This document shows, piece by piece, positions 1-7,813 of a stretch of DNA of 12,562 nucleotides. Position 1 is the stretch's first letter; each line of letters opens with the position of its first letter. This DNA comes from CAZSRX01 sp964609675 [NCBI: uncultured Bacteroidota bacterium] (GTDB lineage Bacteria; CLD3; SB21): the NCBI GenBank assembly GCA_964609675.1, contig CAZSRX010000034.1, positions 27,702-40,263 on the forward strand, given 5' to 3'. The position numbers were made by a program, and so were the translations under genes. The notes under the pieces are model-generated. The model ran no database searches, had not been told where the DNA came from, and saw nothing but the letters and a program-made list of their open reading frames with translations.

Positions 1-22
1 ATCATCAGCCCGCAACATTTTG

Positions 23-46
23 CGCCCGTAGTCCCGACTACAGGCG
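23..46. other. Short imperfect hairpin upstream of hutU
   Basis: CGCC and GTAG on the left pair with CTAC and GGCG on the right, separated by one mismatch and a 6-nt loop. No T-run follows directly, so it is not a convincing intrinsic terminator. It may belong to the end of an upstream transcript or to a dispersed palindromic repeat. The rest of the region up to hutU is AT-rich leader with no gene. Confidence 0.4.
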
Positions 47-171
47 GGAGGGTGGGTCTTTCGCTCATATAATCACAAAATATTTTATCAATAAAATTTC
101 ATTTTAGATTTTTTTTTATTATTTTTGCCTATTGAATCAACCTATAAAAATTTCATAAAGGAATATTTATC

Positions 172-1818
172 ATGAGAACTATACACGCTCCCCGTGGCAA
201 TCAAATAACTTGCAAAGGCTGGATACAGGAAGCCGCCATGCGCATGCTGATGAACAACCTCGATCCGGAAGTCGCCGAGAATCCGCAGGAACTTGTTGTT
301 TACGGCGGATCCGGCAAAGCGGCACGGAATTGGGAATGTTATGACGCGTTAATCAGAACACTGCAGAACCTTGAAAACGACGAAACGATGTTGGTGCAGT
401 CCGGCAAACCGGTTGCGGTTTTTAAATCACATACCGATGCGCCGCGCGTGATTATTGCCAATTCCAACTTAGTTCCGTATTGGGCCACCTGGGAAAAATT
501 CCGCGAGCTGGAGCGTATGGGACTGACCATGTACGGGCAGATGACCGCCGGAAGCTGGATTTATATCGGCACACAGGGTATTCTGCAGGGCACTTATGAA
601 ACCTTCGGCGCGCTGGCTCAAAGGCATTTCAAAGGATCGTTAAAGGGCACCATTACACTGACCGCCGGCCTGGGCGGCATGGGTGGCGCCCAGCCGTTGG
701 CCGTCACAATGAATGACGGCGTAGCTATCGTGGTGGAAGTGGACCCGGTGCGCATCAAACGCCGCTTAGACACAAAATATTGCGATGTCATGGCTACCGG
801 CGTGGATGAGGCCTGGAATATGGCCCAGGATTTCAAAAAGAAAGGCGTGGCCAAATCCATCGGCCTTCTCGGTAACGCCGCCGAAGTGCTGCCGGAAATG
901 CTTAAAAAAAATTACCAGCCCGACGTACTGACCGATCAAACCTCAGCCCACGACGCCCTGCACGGCTATGTACCGGTCGGCATTAAAGTCGAAGAACTTG
1001 TTCAATATCGAAAAGATAAGCCGGAAGATTATATCAAACGAGCCATGGAATCCATGGCCATTCATGTGGAGGCCATGCTGGAATTTCAGAAGCGCGGCGC
1101 CGTCACGTTCGATTACGGCAACAACATCCGCCAGCAGGCGCTGAAGCAGGGCGTCCAAAAGGCGTTTGATTTCCCCGGATTCGTGCCGGCGTTCATTCGT
1201 CCGCTGTTCTGCGAGGGCCAGGGACCGTTCCGCTGGGTAGCCCTGTCCGGCGACCCGGAAGATATATATACCACCGACAGAGCTTTGATTGAAGCCTTTC
1301 CGCATAAAGAACATATGATTCGCTGGCTGACCAATGCAAAATCCAAAATTCATTTTCAAGGACTGCCGTCCCGCATCTGTTGGCTGGGCTATGGCGAACG
1401 CGACAAGGCCGGGCTGATATTCAATGATCTGGTCAAAACGGGAAAAGTCAAAGCGCCGATCGTGATCGGCCGTGATCATCTGGACTGCGGCTCTGTGGCC
1501 TCGCCAAATCGTGAAACCGAATCCATGAAAGACGGCAGCGATGCCATCGCCGACTGGCCGCTCCTGAATTTTGCCATCAACGCCGTCAATGGCGCCTCGT
1601 GGGTATCCCTGCATCACGGCGGCGGTGTGGGCATCGGATATTCCCTGCACGCCGGCATGGTGATTGTTGCCGACGGCACAGACGCCGCAGCCAGGCGCCT
1701 CCAGCGCGTCCTTATCAGCGATCCCGGCATGGGCGTGGTCCGCCACAGCGACGCAGGATATGATGAAGCCATCAAAGTGGCTAAAGCGAAAAATGTGAAA
1801 ATACCGATGATGAAATAA
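172..1818 (+). CDS. hutU: Urocanate hydratase (urocanase)
   Basis: This is a full-length 548-residue urocanate hydratase, the second enzyme of histidine degradation. It converts urocanate to 4-imidazolone-5-propionate in the cytosol using tightly bound NAD+ as an electrophile. The glycine-rich NAD-binding stretch [10 protein letters not shown] lies near residues 166-175. The urocanase signature [14 protein letters not shown] is at 395-408, with the catalytic cysteine at 403. [20 protein letters not shown] (346-365) is another highly conserved family block. The length matches the usual 550-560 residues and the ends look intact. The start is supported by AAAGGA nine bases upstream of the ATG. 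No hutH, hutI or hutG is in the window, so any hut operon partners must lie to the left or elsewhere. A strong terminator follows directly. The identification is very secure. Confidence 0.98.
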   Translation: MRTIHAPRGNQITCKGWIQEAAMRMLMNNLDPEVAENPQELVVYGGSGKAARNWECYDALIRTLQNLENDETMLVQSGKPVAVFKSHTDAPRVIIANSNLVPYWATWEKFRELERMGLTMYGQMTAGSWIYIGTQGILQGTYETFGALAQRHFKGSLKGTITLTAGLGGMGGAQPLAVTMNDGVAIVVEVDPVRIKRRLDTKYCDVMATGVDEAWNMAQDFKKKGVAKSIGLLGNAAEVLPEMLKKNYQPDVLTDQTSAHDALHGYVPVGIKVEELVQYRKDKPEDYIKRAMESMAIHVEAMLEFQKRGAVTFDYGNNIRQQALKQGVQKAFDFPGFVPAFIRPLFCEGQGPFRWVALSGDPEDIYTTDRALIEAFPHKEHMIRWLTNAKSKIHFQGLPSRICWLGYGERDKAGLIFNDLVKTGKVKAPIVIGRDHLDCGSVASPNRETESMKDGSDAIADWPLLNFAINAVNGASWVSLHHGGGVGIGYSLHAGMVIVADGTDAAARRLQRVLISDPGMGVVRHSDAGYDEAIKVAKAKNVKIPMMK

Positions 1819-1843
1819 ATCTTTTGACCCGGAACTTACGCTT

Positions 1844-1882
1844 AACGCCCAGTATATCCGCTGGGCGTTTCTCATTTTTTTT
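1844..1882 (+). terminator. Intrinsic terminator after hutU
   Basis: A perfect 9-bp stem (AACGCCCAG / CTGGGCGTT) with an 8-nt loop is followed by TCTCA and eight T residues. It sits 25 nt after the hutU stop codon and separates hutU from the convergent minus-strand genes. No T-run follows on the other strand, so it acts mainly on plus-strand transcripts. Confidence 0.85.
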
Positions 1883-1894
1883 AAAATTCGTTAT

Positions 1895-2071
1895 TCAGTA
1901 ACAAATCGCCGTGAATAAATCGATCACCGCTCCTGCAAGGACTACTGTGGTCATAGTTACGATAAACGCAATAGCGCGTGCGAAAGACGGCGCGGTACTT
2001 TCCCGTTCCTGGACGGGCACCGCCGGTAATGGCCCACCGCACTGATTGCAGTATAGCGTTGACCTTTTACA
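1895..2071 (-). CDS. Small zinc-ribbon membrane protein frame, start lost or frameshifted
   Basis: This open frame of 58 codons plus stop begins right where DUF3999 ends but in another frame. It has a zinc-ribbon-like knuckle YCNQCGGPLP (a further Cys lies seven residues before the first), a polar linker, then a hydrophobic stretch AIAFIVTMTTVVLAGAVIDL that should span the membrane, and a TGA stop. It has no ATG, GTG or TTG in a usable place: the preceding in-frame stop is 21 nt upstream. Single-knuckle zinc ribbons followed by one membrane helix are common small bacterial proteins, and their N-terminus is usually just before the CxxC. The upstream DUF3999 gene ends in a run of seven A residues (2072-2078) before its ATG-TAA. 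A one-base change there would either fuse this frame to DUF3999 or give it an ATG. It could be a recent frameshift, a sequencing error or a slippage product. The protein-like composition makes chance unlikely. Confidence 0.5.
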   Translation of the reverse strand, partial: CKRSTLYCNQCGGPLPAVPVQERESTAPSFARAIAFIVTMTTVVLAGAVIDLFTAICY

Positions 2072-3323
2072 TTTTTTTGGCTCCCCGAATCATCTGGTAA
2101 GAAAAATATCCAAGGATGATTATCACCAATGCCATAATGCTCCATATCCACCATGTACTGACAAACCACGGCTGAACGGTGTCGTCAACCGGCTGGGCAC
2201 ATATCATTTCCGGTCCCAGGATGGCTGGTTTTAACTCGGCGGGGATTTTTTCTTCAAAATAAATGACATCATACTGCGGAGCCCGATCGTTTGGCTTGCC
2301 GTAGGCCAGCGCGTAATCGCGGTCCGGTGCGAGTTCCGCTTTCATCACGACCTGTTCGCCCCATAGCTTGACATCCTGAATGGTCAGCGGTTGATCGTCC
2401 CGGTTGTGAATCACGATTTTTATTTTGTCGCTCTGGATGCGAAAATGTTCAAAACGGTTTTCCTCCACGGATGAAAGAACGCCGTTATAAAAAGACACCC
2501 ATTGTTCCACCTCGCCTTTGGGTGCCGTGACAATACCCGACCGGTAATAGGCATCAAAACGGCGGTAATAATCCTTCTCATGGGTCAGCGCCAGATCCAT
2601 GCGTGATATCAGGAACCGCTGGGATAGTTGAACAAGAATTTCTGTTTGTTTTAATTCTTTGTCCTGCTTTAGGTCCTTCCGGAGAACCATTAGCTCGTCA
2701 TACGCTCCCTGGTCAGTGAGGTCTTTGTAGATACTCGCGCCGCGAACTTTGATTTTTCGTGAAAAGTAATTCGGGCGGATGGTCAACCGGTAAAAACCGT
2801 AATTGCTCCGGCTGAAGTGGATGTCGGTATAATCGTAGCTGATATAATCATTATGAATCCGGACAATGCGGTGGTTCTCCTTGATCATAAACCAGTCGGT
2901 CTGGTCCATACTCCCTTCCAGGGTGACGAGCCCGTCAAAATTCCGGTCGCTCAGTTCCAGATGAATGCGGTTGACTTCCGGCCGGTCCTCGGCCTTGAGC
3001 GTCACATAGGTGTCCGATTGTTTATGACTCTGGTTCAGTATCGTGATGGGCTGTTCTTTTCGCTCGGTCTTCATTTCCAGGATTTCCAGCATATACGGTA
3101 CCTCAGCGGTATCTTTCCCGGACAAGTCATAAATCCGCAGATCGTTCAGCGGAAGGCTGGTTTTTGCGATTACGGCGGGCGGCAGATGGATCGCGTACCA
3201 TCCTTTTTCCGAAATGTTTTCGATGCTGCGTTTGTACTGGTATGACGGCATCTGTGCATGGCCGAAGCCTGCCAGAAGCCATAACAGCGCCAGACCGCTA
3301 AAGAGTTTTGGTTTCTTCATCAT
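2067..3323 (-). CDS. DUF3999 family exported, membrane-anchored protein
   Basis: This protein of about 418 residues has an N-terminal signal peptide (KKPK, then FSGLALLWLLAGFGHA) and a long beta-rich extracytoplasmic region. One C-terminal membrane helix (WIWSIMALVIIILGYFSYQM) and a short basic tail follow. That layout, and the position directly after a DUF2339 gene, fit the DUF3999 family, whose members usually neighbour DUF2339 proteins; the function is unknown. Start codons at 3335, 3323 and 3320 are all possible. I chose 3323 because MMKKPK gives a normal signal-peptide start and none has a good Shine-Dalgarno site. The gene overlaps the end of the DUF2339 gene by 26 nt, so translation is probably coupled. 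The protein likely sits in the envelope with its large domain in the periplasm, perhaps in a complex with the DUF2339 protein; that part is inference. Confidence 0.8.
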   Translation of the reverse strand: MMKKPKLFSGLALLWLLAGFGHAQMPSYQYKRSIENISEKGWYAIHLPPAVIAKTSLPLNDLRIYDLSGKDTAEVPYMLEILEMKTERKEQPITILNQSHKQSDTYVTLKAEDRPEVNRIHLELSDRNFDGLVTLEGSMDQTDWFMIKENHRIVRIHNDYISYDYTDIHFSRSNYGFYRLTIRPNYFSRKIKVRGASIYKDLTDQGAYDELMVLRKDLKQDKELKQTEILVQLSQRFLISRMDLALTHEKDYYRRFDAYYRSGIVTAPKGEVEQWVSFYNGVLSSVEENRFEHFRIQSDKIKIVIHNRDDQPLTIQDVKLWGEQVVMKAELAPDRDYALAYGKPNDRAPQYDVIYFEEKIPAELKPAILGPEMICAQPVDDTVQPWFVSTWWIWSIMALVIIILGYFSYQMIRGAKKM

Positions 3324-5637
3324 CAAACAACACATGTTTAAATTTCTGGTATAAAAACGCGACGATTAATAATAGTATGCCAAGACTGATAAACATAATA
3401 ATTTTTCCGCCCGTGCTGATGTCGGCCAGATCGTACAACACCACCTTGAAAAGCGTGATGCCCACCAGCGCCATCGACGCGTACCGCCACAAGGGCTTGC
3501 GCTTCCAGATGCCGATAACGATTAACATCACCGAGTACAACCCCCATAAAATACTGTAGCCCACGCGATAAGCCCACTCGGAATCGAACTTTAACAGGAT
3601 GATGAGGTTTGACAATTCCGCGCTGAGCAGAATGAGGACGATAAAGTGGTTGAAAATTTCCAGCGGCCGCATCAGTACGGGATAATAGTTCCTGACCATT
3701 GCCCGGAACCGATGGATCAGCAGCAGGAAAAACGCAATCCCGATATATCGTATGAGAATGTACCATACGGTTACGTGATAATACGCTTCATTCGGAGAAC
3801 CCCATAAATACTTCGTCCGCAGGTCATCGAATATCCCAAAACACGCCGGCAAAAAGATGAGCATAAAAAATAAATTCAGGCCAAACAAAATCCAGAACAG
3901 CCATTTGGCTTTCCACTTATAGGTGATCAACAGGCTTAAAACCGACAGGTACAGCGCCGTGTAATTAAACAGCCACAGCGCTTTGAACGAATTGATGTCA
4001 TAATCGTAAAGGCCGTAATCAAGTTTGATGTAGCTGGCCTGGAAAAGGCGGTAGAAATAGTAATCGATTTCCAGGAAACACGCAATATAGGCCAGGAGAA
4101 TCAGAAGGCCAATCAGAATGTACCGCATAGCGGCGCTCAACCACTGTTTCTCGATATTCTCGTAGAAATACTGAGGCCGGTATCCCAGCCACAGCATACC
4201 CGTAAGGCTTCCCAGATAAATAACCGAAGTTAAGAACATGATATTGATCACGGGCAGTATGGAAAGGTCGGTATCCCATCGGATATCGTAAAAATTACCC
4301 CAGTCGTGTATCAGGCTGATGCACGCCATCAGAATCAGCGCGTACGACAAACGCTCGTAGAACGCTACCTGCTGGGTACGCCCGATCCAGAAAAGCAGGA
4401 ACGCGCCGAGCGCCCACAACAGCGTAACCCAGCTGCCTTCCAGTTGGACAGGTACGGCTATAACCAGGAATGTTATCACCAGCCCGATCTGCAGGAAGAA
4501 AAACCGGCGGTCGGCCATGCGCATCCGGTACGTGATAAGGCTGAAGATAAAATGAAATACAGCGTTCGCGAGCGTAAACAGGCCGATAAACATTCCGCCC
4601 AGAATGCCGTCAAAAATATCATAGCCGATGCCGTAAAACATAAAACTGTTGATGGTCAGCATGACCACGTCGTTATAGTTGAATTTTTCTTTCTTCACTA
4701 ATTTAAAAGCGACGACCATCAGGTAAAAGATGACAAAGAATATCGTGCTGAACGTAAGCGCGATCGCCAGATGCTTGTCCGGTTCATATTTCGCGCTGTA
4801 CCAACCCCAGAACATCAGCCACGACAGGTACATGGCGAACTGGTACAGGAGTCGCCAGTTTTTACGGAAGGATAAAACGAGTATCCCGATGTTAATGATG
4901 GTCATGTAGGAAAGCAAAATCAGCACCCGCCCCGATTGGTCGCTCAGCAGGCCTGGCACGGCGTACGCACCCACCAGACCGATAATGCCGATGACTTGCA
5001 GGTCATACATCACCGCCGCAAACACCGTGAACGCGGTCAAAAGGACCATCAGCACAAACGCGGCCTCGCGCGGTATCAATTGATAAAAACTAAACGCCGC
5101 AAATACGGAGAAATACAGCGTCGCCATGCCACCGCTGAGCAGCACCGCGCTGAACGCGTGGTATTTCGCTTTCAGTCTGAACGCGATGCCCAGCAGTACC
5201 GCGCCGGACAGCAATCCGAGTGCGACACGGCCGATGGGACCGATCATATCGCGGTCAATGGCATACTTGACAAAGAACCCCAGGCCGAGCACGAGTATGG
5301 CAATCCCGATGATCGTAATCAGCTTGCCGCCGATAAAAGCTTCAATCCCACCGGACGTTTTGCGAACCCCACCCGCAGGAGCTACGGGGACGGGCTTCGT
5401 CTCCGGAATGGCCGTCGGTTCCTTTACAGCCGCTGCCTCAGGAATCCCAGCGGTTTCGGGAATCACAGCCGCTTCCGCCGGTTTGATTGCTTCCGACGTA
5501 ACCGCCGGCATTTTCGAAACGGCTTTTTCATTAACGGTATCCTTCAGTTTCTGCAACTCCATCTGGATATGAATCAGCGTCTGCGTCATGTGATTCAGCC
5601 GTTTCTCCAGTTGATCGATCCGCTCGGAATCTTTCAT
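3298..5637 (-). CDS. DUF2339 family multi-pass membrane protein
   Basis: This 779-residue protein has three parts. Residues 3-40 form a predicted coiled coil (heptads in IDQLEKRLNHM and IHIQMELQKLKDTV). A Pro/Ala/Glu-rich linker with repeated PET and PEA units runs to about residue 95. From about residue 105 to the end there are some twenty hydrophobic membrane segments, the first introduced by GGKLITIIGIAILVLGLGFF. The conserved GGKL-plus-helix entry and the overall layout match the DUF2339 family, whose function is not established. The start is well supported by GAGGAA eight bases before the ATG. It is the first gene of a minus-strand operon with DUF3999, and their ends overlap. The gene has the higher-GC composition of the backbone, unlike the AT-rich cassettes just upstream of it. 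Confidence 0.88.
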   Translation of the reverse strand: MKDSERIDQLEKRLNHMTQTLIHIQMELQKLKDTVNEKAVSKMPAVTSEAIKPAEAAVIPETAGIPEAAAVKEPTAIPETKPVPVAPAGGVRKTSGGIEAFIGGKLITIIGIAILVLGLGFFVKYAIDRDMIGPIGRVALGLLSGAVLLGIAFRLKAKYHAFSAVLLSGGMATLYFSVFAAFSFYQLIPREAAFVLMVLLTAFTVFAAVMYDLQVIGIIGLVGAYAVPGLLSDQSGRVLILLSYMTIINIGILVLSFRKNWRLLYQFAMYLSWLMFWGWYSAKYEPDKHLAIALTFSTIFFVIFYLMVVAFKLVKKEKFNYNDVVMLTINSFMFYGIGYDIFDGILGGMFIGLFTLANAVFHFIFSLITYRMRMADRRFFFLQIGLVITFLVIAVPVQLEGSWVTLLWALGAFLLFWIGRTQQVAFYERLSYALILMACISLIHDWGNFYDIRWDTDLSILPVINIMFLTSVIYLGSLTGMLWLGYRPQYFYENIEKQWLSAAMRYILIGLLILLAYIACFLEIDYYFYRLFQASYIKLDYGLYDYDINSFKALWLFNYTALYLSVLSLLITYKWKAKWLFWILFGLNLFFMLIFLPACFGIFDDLRTKYLWGSPNEAYYHVTVWYILIRYIGIAFFLLLIHRFRAMVRNYYPVLMRPLEIFNHFIVLILLSAELSNLIILLKFDSEWAYRVGYSILWGLYSVMLIVIGIWKRKPLWRYASMALVGITLFKVVLYDLADISTGGKIIMFISLGILLLIVAFLYQKFKHVLFDDEETKTL

Positions 5638-5937
5638 AAACGGTATTCCTCATATATCCATAATTGGTTGAATGGCCATATAATGTACTTTATTAAAAAT
5701 TACGCTTCAAGATATTTTTAGAATAAAAAAAGGCCGTACTCCACAGCCTTTTCCCAATTGGATGATATCTTATGGGCATTCTTCATTAAAATCATCCTAT
5801 CGGTAATTTCATAATTATCCGCTGTACGTTTTGCAATACGAATTTTTTTTTTACCAACCAATCTGGTCCGGACGCGAATTGTCTGCAATCAGTTGTTTAA
5901 AAATCTATCAAATGTAGTTTAATACAGCTGGATAGGC
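5638..5937. other. Array edge: no confident gene, possible cassette remnants
   Basis: These 300 bases lie between the DUF2339 start and the first attC-like site. A minus-strand frame from a TTG at 5888 to a TAA at 5718 (56 codons) has a plausible composition, including IRIAKRT and NYEITDRMILMKNAHK. In another minus frame, a short stretch reads FKQLIADNSRPDQIGW then stop (5851-5901), which looks like the tail of a larger protein. A run of ten A residues (minus strand) lies between them. Neither has a good start or ribosome-binding site. They may be remnants of an older cassette whose far attC site has been lost. A terminator-like hairpin lies inside. Confidence 0.3.
5722..5752 (-). terminator. 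Minus-strand intrinsic terminator at the array edge
   Basis: On the minus strand, AAAAGGC and GCCTTTT form a 7-bp stem around an 11-nt loop, and the descending arm runs into a run of seven T residues then ATT. It would stop transcripts arriving from the cassette array about 80 nt before the DUF2339 start. That would insulate the backbone operon from cassette transcription. The same bases also fall inside a weak short reading frame, so the call is not certain. Confidence 0.55.
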
Positions 5938-6071
5938 GCCCAACGTTCCGGGCTACATGCCGGCAGGGATGTTTACCGCTGAACATCCTGTAAAAAAATG
6001 AATTACAAATTTAACTTTTTTCCTGTCTTACGTAGCCCGAACCCCCTGCTTACGTGTAGGCGCTGTTAGTG
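5938..6071 (-). repeat. attC-like site A (distal end)
   Basis: On the minus strand the site begins CACTAAC (6071-6065) and ends GTTGGGC (5944-5938). Inner arms CGGGCTAC (5949-5956) and GTAGCCCG (6032-6039) pair perfectly. A second hairpin (about 5962-5980, with its CAGG-GATGTT arm and AACATCCTG, one base extrahelical) lies inside. The two end heptamers do not match each other. The stop codon of the DUF6544 gene lies in the CACTAAC end. It is the most diverged site of the set. Confidence 0.6.
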
Positions 6072-7207
6072 GCCGGCATTTTCGTTATATTTTATGTCCG
6101 TAACTTCCAGTTTTAACCAGGTCCAGTCTTTATCATCAAGTTTCCAGGTGGAGGTCATTTTTGCAGGAACTTTGATTCCTTCAAATGTCTTGTAATCCAA
6201 TATATTCATTTCCCAATTATATCTTTTAGAGTCTTTTTCGTTGCCTAAGTAACGTAATGCTGAAAATTCCGTAACGTCACCATTTGAATTGAAATAAAAT
6301 GTTCCACTCCCCGTAGTACCTTTGTAAGTCATTGTTGCCTTTGCTGTATTCGCGTCTATTTGTTCCCAAATAATGTACGGACTCAATGCCAATGAAGGAA
6401 ACCAAACCATTTCACCCAGATAACGTTGCAACGTGCCTTCATCCAATTTTTCACCACGTTCATTTACAATTTCGAATAAGGAATTCATTTTGATCAACAT
6501 TTCACCCTTACCATCGTCAAACTTATCGCGTCCCTGAAAACTCAATAAGCTATTCATTTTAACATCTACTGACCAAATAAATGCAGGATTGTCAATGGTA
6601 GTATATTGTATGGCTTTTGCAGTCATCCAATTATCTTGCTCTGGTTTCATTTGCATTTCTGCGATTTGAGAGACTTTGCCGTAACTTATAAAGGGCTTTC
6701 CTATTACACCTGAATTTTTTAACCATTTTTTTACAGGATCAGGCAAATTGCTTAAATTACTTTCATTTAAAGTTCTGTTTTCGATGTTTAAATTTTTATT
6801 AAGCAACTGTACCGTCTCATGCTCAATGATTTTTTGAAAGTGATAATAGCCAAATGAAACTACTGAAACAGTCAAAATGATAATATTGGGTATAGTCCCA
6901 AACTTTGCGTCTTTCCAAAACAATACAATAAGAACTTGTGAAAGTATTATGGCATTAAATCCTATTAGCCAGGCATATTGGGAATCCAATAAGTGTAACA
7001 CACCATATGTTAAAAACAGGATTGTTGCAGTCAACCAGAAAACTCCCATTGTTTTTGAAATCGGAAGCGTCAGCGCTTTTACTTCTCTTAATTCAAAGCC
7101 TTTGACAAATCCAAACAAGTGGATGAATCCGTGGAGTAGTACAATGATTAAAAATGCAATTTTCATTTTTGTCCGTCATTCGATTGTCGTTTTATGCTTT
7201 CGCCTAA
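5944..7207 (-). mobile_element. Cassette 1 (DUF6544-type membrane protein)
   Basis: The unit runs from the TTAGGC end of site B to the G of GTTGGGC in site A and holds one gene. Unlike the other four cassettes, its two ends match poorly: only ATGC, the TAAC core and a few bases around them are shared. This is consistent with an older or decayed cassette at the far end of an array. Only about 40 nt lie between the heptamer and the start codon. Confidence 0.55.
6066..7166 (-). CDS. DUF6544-type membrane protein
   Basis: The 366-residue protein has four predicted membrane helices in its first 110 residues (about 3-22, 40-60, 63-83 and 91-108). A soluble, beta-rich domain fills the rest. LPDPVKKWLKNSGVIGKP at 141-158 and the following pattern of aromatic and hydrophobic strands resemble the DUF6544 family, common in Bacteroidota and of unknown function. 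The assignment comes from recalled family features, not a search. The start (MKIAFLII) puts the first helix at the N-terminus, as in relatives; upstream there is only a weak CGGA. The final codons GCC GGC CAC TAA run into the attC-like end, so the stop codon is supplied by the recombination site. It is the only cassette here without a nuclease or methylase. Nothing in the sequence links it to defence. Confidence 0.7.
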   Translation of the reverse strand: MKIAFLIIVLLHGFIHLFGFVKGFELREVKALTLPISKTMGVFWLTATILFLTYGVLHLLDSQYAWLIGFNAIILSQVLIVLFWKDAKFGTIPNIIILTVSVVSFGYYHFQKIIEHETVQLLNKNLNIENRTLNESNLSNLPDPVKKWLKNSGVIGKPFISYGKVSQIAEMQMKPEQDNWMTAKAIQYTTIDNPAFIWSVDVKMNSLLSFQGRDKFDDGKGEMLIKMNSLFEIVNERGEKLDEGTLQRYLGEMVWFPSLALSPYIIWEQIDANTAKATMTYKGTTGSGTFYFNSNGDVTEFSALRYLGNEKDSKRYNWEMNILDYKTFEGIKVPAKMTSTWKLDDKDWTWLKLEVTDIKYNENAGH

Positions 7208-7255
7208 CGTTCCGCGGGTAGGCGCCGTTTTAATGGCGTATAGCCGCTGTTAGGC
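7202..7255 (-). repeat. attC-like site B (short, 54 nt)
   Basis: The end heptamers GCCTAAC (7255-7249, minus strand) and GTTAGGC (7208-7202) are exact complements. Inside, GCGG pairs with CCGC, TA with TA, and CGCC with GGCG, with mismatches between, around an 8-nt tip. A one-base spacer on one side faces five bases on the other. Size, end sequences and unpaired central spacer match a minimal classical attC, making this the most textbook-like site in the window. Confidence 0.8.
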
Positions 7256-7267
7256 GCTGAAAACTGG

Positions 7268-7813
7268 CTAATTTGTCTTTTTTAATGGTAATCCTAACCA
7301 TGTTAAAGGTAATTCATTAAACTTATAATGACAGTTAACACTTTGGATATAATCAAGTACATCTTTATATTCTTTCTTTTTAAACCAATCGCTTAGAACA
7401 TATACGTATTCTACTCTTAATCCCAATGGTGTAACTAGCTTCAAGTATTGTTTTCTTTTAAAATCACAGGTCTGTAATTTTTCATCAACCGAGCCTGCTA
7501 CCTGCTGATATTTAACTTCTATAATGAATAATGTATCGCGAACTATTACGAGCATTGCATCATCAGGCAAAATTTTTCTCGAAATTATTTTTTTCCAGTC
7601 AATATTGTTTTCATCAAGAAACTTGTAAAACTCATGTTTTCTAAAACATCGTGCTACTAATTTATTCTCAAAATAGACTTCAATTCCTGCTTGTTTTTTT
7701 GATCTTTTTAAATTGTACCCAGGGATTTTTTCTAATAATTTATAAAGATCAACTTTTTCTTCAAAATTTAATCCTGTTAATGTGTTTGCTCCTCCTATTC
7801 CGCCTTTTTTCAT
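7268..7813 (-). CDS. Small PD-(D/E)XK nuclease, likely type II restriction enzyme
   Basis: The 181-residue protein carries a PD-(D/E)XK nuclease core. P83-D84 is followed after a beta-hairpin by E99-V-K101 (PDDAMLVIVRDTLFIIEVK), with KYQQVAGSVDEKLQT after it. A helix with E18 (GLNFEEK) probably supplies another acidic residue. It is shorter than most type II enzymes (250-300 residues) and does not resemble DpnII. The assignment as restriction enzyme rests on the fold motif and on the neighbouring methyltransferase, whose stop it overlaps by 4 nt (ATGA). GAGGTG five bases upstream of the ATG, inside the methyltransferase gene, is a good ribosome-binding site. Translation is thus probably coupled, so the nuclease would be made after the protective methylase. 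The target sequence cannot be read from this sequence. Confidence 0.75.
   Translation of the reverse strand: MKKGGIGGANTLTGLNFEEKVDLYKLLEKIPGYNLKRSKKQAGIEVYFENKLVARCFRKHEFYKFLDENNIDWKKIISRKILPDDAMLVIVRDTLFIIEVKYQQVAGSVDEKLQTCDFKRKQYLKLVTPLGLRVEYVYVLSDWFKKKEYKDVLDYIQSVNCHYKFNELPLTWLGLPLKKTN

Noticed and set aside
943-1875. 310-codon open frame on the minus strand across hutU
   Set aside because: It lies wholly antisense to a gene with unmistakable urocanase motifs, and its translation has no recognisable domain; it is a reading-frame shadow of codon bias.
4936-5721. Plus-strand open frame opposite the DUF2339 gene
   Set aside because: The translation is rich in Arg, His and Gln without structure, as expected for the complement of hydrophobic codons; the minus strand has the membrane protein and a ribosome-binding site.
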